A stretch of DNA of 64,000 nt, taken from IMG/VR virus record IMGVR_UViG_3300008266_000006, positions 1 through 64,000 of that record; one strand, 5' to 3'. Position 1 is the stretch's first letter. Every line of letters begins with the position of its first letter. This DNA is from a virus. The translations under genes were made by a program, and so were the position numbers. A model generated the notes under the pieces. It worked only from the letters and a program-made list of their open reading frames with translations. It was not told the origin of the DNA and made no database searches. This document shows positions 1 through 6,538 of the stretch, piece by piece.

Positions 1-1008
1 ATGTCCACCACATTCACCCAGAAGTTCAATCTTGACACTTCGCTCTTTGACCAGATTGCCGACAACATCGACAACCTGCAGTCCACCGCACGGACGCAGA
101 TGCTCAGCATCGGTAAGAAGGTCAACTTCAAGGGTTCAATCAACGGTATCGAAGTTCCTGCTTCGGTCACCTTGCGTGAAGCCAGCCTGAGCCGCATTTC
201 GGTTCTACGTCAGCAATCGCCATACACTGGCAAGGAATACTACCTTGTCACTGGTGTGATGAACCCAGTCAAGATGGACTTGAATGTAACCGTCGATGGT
301 GCTGAAATCAGCATTGTTGACCTTCTTCACAAGTTCGTCACCGAGTCTGGCAAAACCGTTGACCGTGACAAGTTCATTGGCTCACTCAAGGGTCTTGGAC
401 TCAACTTCACTGATGGCATGCCGCTGTTCTTCCACCAATTCGGTGCTAACGAAGACGGCTTCAAGCACGCCATCAACGCCTTCAAGTCTGCTGGTGCAGT
501 CGATGTGACGGGTCGTATTGAGAACCCAGGTCGCATCATTGCTGCTTACCAGCACAAGACTGGCGTGCCTGTAACGGCATTTGAGTTGGGCACCACTGAC
601 CGTGACAAGTCCCGCACCAAGCAGGGCTTTGTGAACTTGGTTGACGCTTCGGTTGAAACCTTCCAGCGTGTATATGGACTTCGCCTTCAGGCACATGTCC
701 TTGGCACCAAGATGGAAGGCATGCCACAAGCCAAAATCAAGGAAGCAGAAGAGAAGCGTCAGAAGTTGCTTCAGCTTTCCCGTCAGTGGGTTTCCAACTG
801 GTCGGGTAGCCAACAGCGTATTGAAGTGACGCCTGCTGGTGCATTTGACAAGAAGGACATTTACGATCCAGTGAATGCCCCTTCTGGTCGTTTCACCATG
901 GTAGTCAACGGCACTGAAGTTGCCTGTGACCTGTGGTCAAACTCAGCACAAGCAAACGCTACGGCTTCTGCCCCAGCATCGTCTAACGACGACGAGATGC
1001 CATTCTAA
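1..1008 (+). CDS. Possible ssDNA-binding protein with SSB-like acidic C-terminal tail
   Basis: 335-aa soluble protein beginning with ATG at the first base of the window, so the true start could lie further upstream. No family is recognised over the main body. The last residues are a flexible Ala/Ser stretch followed by SNDDEMPF, which closely resembles the acidic tip (DDxxPF) that bacterial and phage SSB proteins use to recruit partner enzymes. Inference: a DNA replication or recombination protein that binds ssDNA or mimics SSB. A recognisable OB-fold SSB is encoded separately at 35948, so this would be a second protein of that type. Base composition is less AT-rich than most of the window, suggesting high expression. 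A strong terminator follows directly. Confidence 0.5.
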   Translation: MSTTFTQKFNLDTSLFDQIADNIDNLQSTARTQMLSIGKKVNFKGSINGIEVPASVTLREASLSRISVLRQQSPYTGKEYYLVTGVMNPVKMDLNVTVDGAEISIVDLLHKFVTESGKTVDRDKFIGSLKGLGLNFTDGMPLFFHQFGANEDGFKHAINAFKSAGAVDVTGRIENPGRIIAAYQHKTGVPVTAFELGTTDRDKSRTKQGFVNLVDASVETFQRVYGLRLQAHVLGTKMEGMPQAKIKEAEEKRQKLLQLSRQWVSNWSGSQQRIEVTPAGAFDKKDIYDPVNAPSGRFTMVVNGTEVACDLWSNSAQANATASAPASSNDDEMPF

Positions 1009-1078
1009 GGTATCTCACCTCGGTAGTCCCCCCTCATCAGGAACCAACACTGATGGGGGGGTGACACCTCTTTTTTTA
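1007..1078 (+). terminator. Rho-independent terminator after the first gene
   Basis: An inverted repeat (CCCCCC-T-CATCAG against CTGATGGGGGG, one bulged T) is extended by AGGT/ACCT outer pairs and followed by seven T residues. It lies directly after the stop codon at 1008. Confidence 0.85.
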
Positions 1079-1079
1079 C

Positions 1080-1141
1080 TTCATACAAAATAATAATCAC
1101 CTTATCTATACTCTCTCTAGTTACCTATAGTATCTAGAGAA
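1080..1141 (+). promoter_or_regulatory. TTCATACAAAATAAT motif followed by CTAG-stem hairpin
   Basis: The motif TTCATACAAAATAATA directly follows the terminator. It recurs with small changes at 4576, 5097 and 6037, always upstream of a gene. Here it is followed by a hairpin with arms TCTCTAG and CTAGAGA around a 13-nt loop (about 1114-1140). Probable promoter or 5'-UTR element; the function is inferred. Confidence 0.4.
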
Positions 1142-1297
1142 GAATAGATGTTTTTTAATTTAGAGCGGCAACCGCCGAACTTTTAGGTCGGTCTGGTTGA
1201 CGCGAAATATTTATCCTCACGTGTTGCACCTGAAGGATCCTATGTGATAACATATATCCGTCAGATAGTAGCCACACACGAAGGAGAAATACGAGCA

Positions 1298-1513
1298 ATG
1301 CCTCGCCAACATCAATCTTCTAAAATGAAGAAGGTTCTAACCGAACTAAAGCGGTTAGGCTTTGAGGTCACAAGAAATAAGTCAGGCACCTACAGAATAG
1401 TTCCCCCTTCAACTATTCAAGGTCCAACTTATACGACTCACGGAACAGAGTCCGCTCTGCATCCAATGAGACGGGACTTCAAGCGTATGTATAATGTAGA
1501 GCTCCATGTGTAG
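1298..1513 (+). CDS. Small basic protein, HicA-like fold possible
   Basis: 71 aa. The reading frame is open from 1244, but the ATG at 1298 is chosen because AAGGAG lies 8-13 nt upstream. The protein is Lys/Arg-rich; a segment reading KMKKVLTELKRLGFEV followed by a Gly/Tyr turn and a basic tail resembles the small double-stranded-RNA-binding HicA fold, but the catalytic His is not clear. A terminator follows directly, so it is a single-gene unit. The function is unknown; the HicA comparison is from pattern only. Confidence 0.6.
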   Translation: MPRQHQSSKMKKVLTELKRLGFEVTRNKSGTYRIVPPSTIQGPTYTTHGTESALHPMRRDFKRMYNVELHV

Positions 1514-1524
1514 TGCTCTCTGAT

Positions 1525-1573
1525 GGCTGGTATGGGTTTAGTGGTTGGACCCATATCAGCCTTTTTATTTTTG
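1525..1573 (+). terminator. Rho-independent terminator
   Basis: A 13-bp stem (GGCTGGTATGGGT with ACCCATATCAGCC, one G-T wobble) is followed by TTTTTATTTTT. Confidence 0.9.
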
Positions 1574-2140
1574 CCGGCGTAATCTTATAATAAAATCTTA
1601 TTTTTATTTTAGATTGAAAACCGCCGCAAAAACAGAGTATGCATTATACTGTAGAATACAGTAATAACACACATGCCCAACCATACTATACAGGGGTACC
1701 TTTTATTATTATTTTAATTAAAAGATCTCTCTTGTAAAAATTTGTTAACGAAACGTATGTTTAGGACCCTTTTCAAGTGGGGGCCCAGTATAAAACATAT
1801 ATAACTCTGCATATACCCTGTGTACACACACGTTACACCGGTGTACACAATCACCTACGCCCTCAATGCCTAATCTCTCCCTGGGTCCTATGAGATAGGA
1901 ACCTGGTTAATCCTGATGTGGTTATCCTCCCTCTTATTACTTATCCCCTTCCTACTACCCTATAGCACTTTCTTAGTGCGGCCAAAGGAACTATCCTACT
2001 ATGTTTTCTACACCAGTAAAAATACTCTCTATAACCTTCCTAGCCTATGTATTCCTCTTGGGATTACAGACCATAGGAATACTCTAATATTATTAAAAAT
2101 AAAAAAAATAATTGGCGGCGGTTTTCTCTAAGGAGATGAT
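1574..2140. other. Non-coding stretch with palindromes
   Basis: About 570 bp without a convincing gene. It holds two GTGTACAC palindromes (1820-1827 and 1841-1848), a perfect 12-bp palindrome TACACCGGTGTA between them (1834-1845), and small hairpins TCCTATgagATAGGA (1886-1900) and GCACTttcttAGTGC (about 1965-1979). A 71-codon ORF at 1916-2131 has no ribosome binding site and low-complexity content and is not called. The palindromes suggest operator sites for the gene at 2141, but no regulator can be assigned. Confidence 0.5.
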
Positions 2141-2332
2141 GTGTTAAGTTCTGGACAACCTTTAAGTTTGTTAAAACGACAAATCTTGGAAGAAGCTCTA
2201 CAGGATCTCAAATTTAAATACTCTGCGATAGCTGAGAATTCTGAAGACCCTGTCGATAGATTCATGTATAACGATTTGATCAAATACTGTAATGAGCTAC
2301 TTCAAGATCTGGTTGCCGGTATAGTTTCTTAA
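2141..2332 (+). CDS. Hypothetical small helical protein
   Basis: 63 aa with a GTG start; AAGGAG at 2130-2135 lies 5 nt upstream and supports this start over the overlapping ATG at 2136, which stops after three codons. It is predicted mainly helical, with alternating charged and hydrophobic residues (KRQILEEALQDLKFKY). No family is recognised. A terminator follows at 2440. Confidence 0.65.
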   Translation: MLSSGQPLSLLKRQILEEALQDLKFKYSAIAENSEDPVDRFMYNDLIKYCNELLQDLVAGIVS

Positions 2333-2439
2333 AAAATACAGACCATTGGTCTAGTACTTTAATGAAACCAAGATTTACTTAACCTTTCCTCCTTTCAATT
2401 AAGTAGATACCCCGCAATTGGACATTATTGTATTAAACT

Positions 2440-2489
2440 GTGTTCCCCACGGGCGTCCCCTTTTCACGTCCGTGGGGACACTCTTTTTT
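2440..2489 (+). terminator. Rho-independent terminator
   Basis: A long stem (GTGTTCCCCACGGGCGT with ACGTCCGTGGGGACAC) is followed by TCTTTTTT. It isolates the gene at 2141 from the one at 2516. Confidence 0.9.
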
Positions 2490-2515
2490 CAAAAGGCAAC
2501 AGAAAGTCACAGGAT

Positions 2516-2962
2516 ATGTCACTTACAGACGAACAAGCTAAAGAAATACTATACGTACATAACGCTTTATGGAACGCAGTCTATGACTACGATTCCGACA
2601 ATCACGTACTACGCTATAGAGGCACATCCTACCAAATCAATATCCCTCCACACAGAGGCTATGCATCTGTACTACTACCAAATTCTAAAGGAACCAAATT
2701 CCTTTGGATCACACAAAATCTACATAAATCAACCTACGGTACATTAGCCATTCAACGTCACACAAACCAGGATAATGATCACAGAATCACCTGGATTGTT
2801 GACACCAACAATGGTCAATTTAATTACCGTTCAAACATTACCACAACCAAAGATTCTACCGGCACTTTAATTCACGGTGCCATCGAAATCTATGATAGTC
2901 TTGGTAAGGAGACCATCTGGTCGAACAACCAAGCTATCGTCACTCGAAAGGCAGCATTTTAA
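2516..2962 (+). CDS. Hypothetical protein, beta-rich
   Basis: 148 aa. The ATG at 2516 follows AGGAT closely. The predicted content is mostly short beta strands with many Asn/Thr/Tyr residues and no signal peptide or membrane segment. It starts 27 nt after a terminator, and its stop codon touches the next ATG (TAAATG), so the two genes are co-transcribed. No family is recognised. Confidence 0.7.
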   Translation: MSLTDEQAKEILYVHNALWNAVYDYDSDNHVLRYRGTSYQINIPPHRGYASVLLPNSKGTKFLWITQNLHKSTYGTLAIQRHTNQDNDHRITWIVDTNNGQFNYRSNITTTKDSTGTLIHGAIEIYDSLGKETIWSNNQAIVTRKAAF

Positions 2963-3208
2963 ATGACAGAATCAATGGACCTCAACCTCATGAAGCTAGA
3001 CTCAGATATCCTACTAGCTCTCAACTCATATTCAGAAACTCTTCACGCATACATCGGTCAATACCCACTCATAGACTTTGATCCATCAAACCAACATGCA
3101 GTGGAAAAATTTTATCAAGGTTTGTATTCTCTCAGTATAGGTTTTGCCGCCATCGTCGAAGCCTTTCGAGAGATGTGCTATGCAAAAGATATAGTGGTCA
3201 CAAACTAA
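2963..3208 (+). CDS. Hypothetical small protein
   Basis: 81 aa, starting directly at the stop of the previous gene and so translationally coupled to it. Helical, mildly acidic and soluble; no recognisable domain. It is followed by about 200 bp of very AT-rich DNA. Confidence 0.65.
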   Translation: MTESMDLNLMKLDSDILLALNSYSETLHAYIGQYPLIDFDPSNQHAVEKFYQGLYSLSIGFAAIVEAFREMCYAKDIVVTN

Positions 3209-3334
3209 AAATTTGTTGAACCCTCTAATTTATATATGTTACAGCGTATTTATACTATATAATATATATGTTTGTAACAATGGTATTTGAAAAACTTAAG
3301 ATATTTATAGAAATATCCGTTTTTCTATACGATT

Positions 3335-3354
3335 GTTATATACCTTTATATAAC
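3335..3354. promoter_or_regulatory. Perfect palindrome, possible operator
   Basis: GTTATATA-cctt-TATATAAC has perfect 8-bp arms and lies 52 bp upstream of a small HTH-type gene. The surrounding 200 bp are very AT-rich, and a TGTTACA/TGTAACA pair lies further upstream (about 3237 and 3272). Inference: an autoregulatory operator and promoter for the gene at 3407. Confidence 0.4.
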
Positions 3355-3406
3355 ATATTTTATAGTTAAACTACACCAAATAACCTCATAGAGGAGTAAC
3401 ACAAAC

Positions 3407-3655
3407 ATGCCAAGAGGTAAAACAAATGCAATTGAACAGCTTATTAATGGAAAGTACGCAGGCGGAGCTGAAGTTACAATTAGCCAACTTGCGACAGAAG
3501 TTGGTTGCACTGTTCAAAACGTTTACATCTACGTTAGAAAGAATCCTACTCGATTCACTCAAGTACGTAGAGGCGTATATCAAGTTAATCCATCTGTTCC
3601 TTCAAATGCTGGCTCCGTCAACAACGGTAATGCCAACAGTATGACAGCAAATTAA
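3407..3655 (+). CDS. Small helix-turn-helix DNA-binding protein
   Basis: 82 aa. GAGGAG about 10 nt upstream supports the start. Residues around 22-50 (VTISQLATEVGCTVQNVYIYV) read as a helix-turn-helix: a helix, a Gly-Cys turn and a recognition helix. They are followed by a basic segment and a disordered Asn/Ser tail. Likely a transcriptional regulator or DNA-binding accessory protein; a palindrome upstream could be its own operator. Confidence 0.65.
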   Translation: MPRGKTNAIEQLINGKYAGGAEVTISQLATEVGCTVQNVYIYVRKNPTRFTQVRRGVYQVNPSVPSNAGSVNNGNANSMTAN

Positions 3656-3808
3656 TTTGAAATAAACCTATATAAAAGTTATTTTATTTTAACTACTAGG
3701 TTACTATTTATATAAGTTAATTAGAGACTAGTTGTTGAATCCTGTGTTTTGTAGGTGCGGTGTAAAAACCGCACTTACAGAATCACATGGAATTAAACGT
3801 AATAAATG

Positions 3809-3823
3809 TGATATAATTAATCC
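3809..3823 (+). promoter_or_regulatory. Extended -10 promoter, leaderless type
   Basis: TGATATAAT is followed by 6 nt and then ATG at 3824, exactly as at 40551 and 43090. It implies transcription starting at or next to the ATG of a 13-codon mini-ORF and running into the structured region that follows. Confidence 0.5.
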
Positions 3824-4034
3824 ATGATAATTAATGTAATGCCCGTTAGCTCGGGCAGAAGATAGAGTCAAAGAAATACGAAGATACTGTCTAGTATCTA
3901 GGAAGTCGGAGATGGCGATCAACTGCCACAAGATAGGGCATTCGTAAGTCCTTTCGATCTTCGGTTTCTCACCACGCCATACTAATGCGAAGTGTAGTTT
4001 AGCTTCGCAAACCAAGACGAAAGTGAGCAGACTG
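3824..4034 (+). ncRNA. Candidate structured RNA with 13-codon mini-ORF
   Basis: Behind the promoter lies a 13-codon ORF (MIINVMPVSSGRR, 3824-3865) and several stem-loops: GCCCG/CGGGC overlapping the mini-ORF (about 3842-3857), AGATACT-gtct-AGTATCT (about 3883-3900), TGGC/GCCA, and TGCGAAG/GCTTCGCA (about 3986-4009). A long-range CTTTCG/CGAAAG pairing is also possible. Less AT-rich than the flanks. It could be a leader that controls the lysozyme-like gene through translation of the mini-ORF, or an independent small RNA. Confidence 0.4.
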
Positions 4035-4190
4035 ATGAATAGAAACTTATTCAAATCTGTATTATACATAACTATATGCGCATACTTAACTATTGGGGCA
4101 ACTGCAGCTTTTGCTAAGTTTGCTCCAGAACAGACATGGAGATATATCCTGGCTTCCACAGCTAGCCGAACAGGCTGGTTGGCCACGTAA
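4035..4190 (+). CDS. Signal-peptide part of the frameshifted lysozyme-like gene
   Basis: The frame starting ATG at 4035 encodes MNRNLFKSVLYITICAYLTI then GATAAFA, a typical Sec signal peptide with a predicted cleavage after AFA. It continues KFAPEQTWRYI before running to a stop at 4188. The catalytic domain is in the +1 frame (4093-4539). Skipping one base near 4146-4150 joins the two into a single exported enzyme. See the next entry. Confidence 0.55.
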   Translation: MNRNLFKSVLYITICAYLTIGATAAFAKFAPEQTWRYILASTASRTGWLAT

Positions 4191-4539
4191 AACGTGGAAG
4201 AAGCTAGGTAATATTATTCTCCGTGAATCAGGCGGATGCCCCAACCGTATTGGTAGTTCTATCGTAGATAAGAACTGCAATATTACAGGTTGGACTAAAG
4301 CAACCAATAAGTCCGACACAGGACTTCTCCAAATTAACGGAGTTAACTGGGATCCTAAACGATCTGGTACACAATTGCTCTGTGCAGAGCACAAAATCTG
4401 CAAGCAAGAACAATTGCTGGATCCAGTTACTAATCTAGCTGCTGGTTACATTTTGTACCAGAAAGCTGGTTGGGATCCTTGGGACCCATGTGCATGGGGC
4501 CCAGAGTTTGCACACAGATGCAAATCCAGTAGTAATTAA
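4093..4539 (+). CDS. Lysozyme-like / soluble lytic transglycosylase domain (frameshifted 5' end)
   Basis: The coding part runs from about 4146: WLPQLAEQAGWPRKTWKKLG, then ILRESGG with the family's catalytic Glu, a Cys-rich stretch, SDTGLLQING (the active-site-proximal motif of SLT/lysozyme-like domains), and a C-terminal Cys-containing end. It would cleave peptidoglycan between MurNAc and GlcNAc. The nominal TTG start at 4093 has no ribosome binding site and reads an unrelated sequence. The signal peptide lies in the other frame (4035-4190), so the sequenced gene carries an apparent one-base insertion near CCTGG at 4147-4151. Role: lysis or local wall degradation. Confidence 0.7.
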   Translation: MGQLQLLLSLLQNRHGDISWLPQLAEQAGWPRKTWKKLGNIILRESGGCPNRIGSSIVDKNCNITGWTKATNKSDTGLLQINGVNWDPKRSGTQLLCAEHKICKQEQLLDPVTNLAAGYILYQKAGWDPWDPCAWGPEFAHRCKSSSN

Positions 4540-4575
4540 TTTTAATATCATATACTACATATAACATACTTCTAG

Positions 4576-4607
4576 TTCATACGAAAACTTGGAAACCTCT
4601 TCCAAGT
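4576..4607 (+). promoter_or_regulatory. TTCATAC motif plus perfect hairpin upstream of 4634
   Basis: TTCATACGAAAA is followed by ACTTGGAA-acctc-TTCCAAGT (perfect 8-bp stem, 4587-4607). The gene start with its AGGAG is 27 nt further on. Same arrangement as at 6037. Likely a promoter plus 5'-UTR stem-loop. Confidence 0.45.
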
Positions 4608-4633
4608 AACAACGATATATTAGGAGTACCATC

Positions 4634-4891
4634 ATGGCTATCCAGCTCAGCGATGAAACACGTGTCATTCGGTCAAATCCAGTAATCAACAACATTTATT
4701 CTGCTTTGATTACTAACCGCAATCAGTGGGCACACGTCAACATTCAAATCACCAATAAGAAGCAGCTTGCTAGCATTATTGCTTCATTGACATACCGTTC
4801 ATCAAAAGACAATCTTGCATTGTCTACTCGCACTATGATGAACGAGCAGACCAAGACTATCGAGCTCTGGGTCATGCTCACCAATCGCTAA
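4634..4891 (+). CDS. Hypothetical small protein
   Basis: 85 aa, with AGGAG 8 nt before the ATG. Mixed alpha/beta, no membrane segment or motif. The stop codon lies in the loop of a perfect hairpin (AATCGCT-aatc-AGCGATT, 4883-4900). Base composition is less AT-rich than the neighbours, which suggests good expression. No family is recognised. Confidence 0.7.
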   Translation: MAIQLSDETRVIRSNPVINNIYSALITNRNQWAHVNIQITNKKQLASIIASLTYRSSKDNLALSTRTMMNEQTKTIELWVMLTNR

Positions 4892-4907
4892 TCAGCGATT
4901 AATTTCT

Positions 4908-5095
4908 CTACTTTGGGCTAAATTTAATACTGCCCGTATGACAAGTAGCCCCCAATTACTTGGTTTGGCTCAAAGTAGAATAAGTTTATCTCTAGGTAAT
5001 TCGAACGCGAACCCTATTATCTAGAGATAATTAAGTTTACCCCTAGGCGTCAAGACGCGGGAACGTTGCAGCGTCTAGGGGTATCACTTTTTTTT
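4908..5095 (+). ncRNA. Three consecutive long-stem hairpins ending in a T run
   Basis: Hairpin 1 (4908-4978) has a 15-bp closing stem, CTACTTTGGGCTAAA with TTTGGCTCAAAGTAG, and an inner CAAGTA/TACTTG stem. Hairpin 2 (4986-5030) is closed by TTATCTCTAG/CTAGAGATAA. Hairpin 3 (5038-5083) is closed by TACCCCTAG/CTAGGGGTA and followed by eight T. Units 2 and 3 align with each other (both begin AAGTTTA) and differ by paired changes that keep the stem. The last works as a terminator. The others may be small RNAs or mRNA stabilisers. Confidence 0.55.
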
Positions 5096-5129
5096 GTTCA
5101 TTCAAAATAATAAACTACAAGGAGAATAT

Positions 5130-5324
5130 ATGACTAGTCAATTTCGTCCTGCTGAAAAAACACCTCCTGCTGACTACAAGTTTATGCAGTTTGCACCAGA
5201 GGGAGAATGTTCTTATTGTGATCGTGAACGAGCACAGGGGAACAAATTCTTTCCTCCGCATACTGCTAGATGGACTTGCCAGTCTGGCAGATATAACCAT
5301 TGCACATGCGATGGTTGTTTTTAA
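5130..5324 (+). CDS. Small cysteine-rich zinc-binding-type protein
   Basis: 64 aa. The ATG at 5130 is chosen because AAGGAG precedes it by 6 nt; the frame is open from 5094. The pattern CSYC...H...C...HCTCDGC gives six Cys and several His that could hold one or two zinc ions. First of three adjacent Cys-rich genes (5130, 5370, 5830). The function is unknown. Confidence 0.65.
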   Translation: MTSQFRPAEKTPPADYKFMQFAPEGECSYCDRERAQGNKFFPPHTARWTCQSGRYNHCTCDGCF

Positions 5325-5369
5325 GAATAGTTTGTACAAAAAAGAAGGGCTACTAAAAGGAGACCCATC

Positions 5370-5840
5370 ATGACTACTCAAAGATATCCATATACCCGTG
5401 TTCCACCATACGGCACTGAACCCGACCATGACGACAATACTGACAAATGGCGGTGTACAGGTTGTTCTAAACTTTCTCGTATTGAGACTCTTCACAATGG
5501 ATTAGAGAATGGTTTAGAGCTATCTGGTTTTGCCGGCTATTATGGTGGATTCACAGATCAATATCACCAAGATTCACAATCAAAATTTGATGAATACAAT
5601 AAAGCATATTTCTGTCACTCATGCTGCGTAAAGTTGTTTAAAACTTTTCCAGCACTTGCTATTAATGTTGGCATTGACAAGCACTGGGGTCATCATCCTT
5701 GCAATGATGACACTCCTTGCTGTGATTACTCATGGAAGCTTGGCAACAATGTCAACACTAATAATTATAGCACTGTGCTTACTGCAGCACGTGACCAAGA
5801 TCATCAGCTCTATTGGAAAGAAGATCCAGATGCAGGCTGA
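5370..5840 (+). CDS. Cysteine/histidine-rich hypothetical protein
   Basis: 156 aa, with AGGAG before the ATG. It contains CTGC near residue 30, CHSCC near residue 82 and a His/Cys-rich segment HWGHHPCNDDTPCC. It is probably a structural zinc-binding protein. Its 3' end overlaps the next gene's start by 11 nt. No recognised family. Confidence 0.7.
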   Translation: MTTQRYPYTRVPPYGTEPDHDDNTDKWRCTGCSKLSRIETLHNGLENGLELSGFAGYYGGFTDQYHQDSQSKFDEYNKAYFCHSCCVKLFKTFPALAINVGIDKHWGHHPCNDDTPCCDYSWKLGNNVNTNNYSTVLTAARDQDHQLYWKEDPDAG

Positions 5841-6036
5841 ACTTACTCCTTGTGTTATATGTGAAACTTCGGTTCTTCGAGCTGAAGGATCACAGCACCG
5901 TTTGAAGAACGCATGTAAGTTTACCTTACACGCTCATCAACCTTCTAACTTTGAAAATAACACTTATGAAGGAATCATTTGTGATTCCTGTATTGATAAG
6001 TTAATCCAATCTAATAAACTTCTTGCTTACATTTAG
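5830..6036 (+). CDS. Small zinc-ribbon-type protein
   Basis: 68 aa. The ATG at 5830 overlaps the end of the previous gene and is preceded by GGAAAGAAG. Two CxxC knuckles (CVIC near residue 8 and CDSC near residue 54) form a typical zinc ribbon or treble-clef pattern. Likely co-expressed with 5130 and 5370. Confidence 0.6.
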   Translation: MQAELTPCVICETSVLRAEGSQHRLKNACKFTLHAHQPSNFENNTYEGIICDSCIDKLIQSNKLLAYI

Positions 6037-6070
6037 TTCATACAAAATTATAGACTTCAAGTTCTTGAAA
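6037..6070 (+). promoter_or_regulatory. TTCATACAAAATTAT motif plus short hairpin
   Basis: TTCATACAAAATTATAG directly after a stop codon, then TTCAAG-tt-CTTGAA, then AAGGA and the ATG at 6081. Third clear copy of the motif described at 1080. Confidence 0.4.
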
Positions 6071-6080
6071 GGATATTATT

Positions 6081-6509
6081 ATGTTAATTATGACTTTTAT
6101 GCTAGCTATCATGTCAGCTACTTTGGAGCTTATGATTGCTGCACAAGTACCTGCTTGGCGAAGATGGAGTCACAAGAGTAAACTCTTTAATCTTTTGAAT
6201 TCCATGTTCTTGTCATACTTGATTGGTCTTGCTTTCGGTGCCCAAGGTTTGATTGCCATGACCTCTGGTGTATTGTCAACTTTCTTGACAATACCAGGTT
6301 ATGCACTTCTAAACTGGAATTACGACACCGAAAAAGCACAGGCCCAAGGTGGCAACCGCTATAATCACACTAAACAAACTATGAAACCAAAGCTTGAAAA
6401 AGGTAAAGAGCTTGGCTCTGACTTAATCAAGGTTGGTTACATTACAGGCAAAGTAATCACATCACCTATTTGGATTCCACGCAAAGCATATCGTTATTTT
6501 AAATCGTAA
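6081..6509 (+). CDS. Membrane protein with two or three transmembrane segments
   Basis: 142 aa with AAGGA 8 nt upstream. Hydrophobic stretches lie at about residues 1-22, 42-62 and 66-82. The C-terminal third is basic, Lys-rich and soluble. The topology suggests an inner-membrane protein with a cytoplasmic basic tail. No family is recognised. Confidence 0.65.
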   Translation: MLIMTFMLAIMSATLELMIAAQVPAWRRWSHKSKLFNLLNSMFLSYLIGLAFGAQGLIAMTSGVLSTFLTIPGYALLNWNYDTEKAQAQGGNRYNHTKQTMKPKLEKGKELGSDLIKVGYITGKVITSPIWIPRKAYRYFKS

Positions 6510-6538
6510 TATATCATCTATAATTAAAGGATACCATC

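Noticed and set aside
1916-2131. 71-codon ORF as a gene
   Set aside because: No ribosome binding site, low-complexity Leu/Pro content, and it ends right before the well-supported start at 2141.
2418-2747. 109-codon ORF overlapping 2516-2962
   Set aside because: Starts inside the terminator hairpin and is out of frame with the better-supported gene.
3728-4186. 152-codon ORF on the minus strand
   Set aside because: Covers the structured region and the lysozyme signal peptide on the other strand; no ribosome binding site or family.
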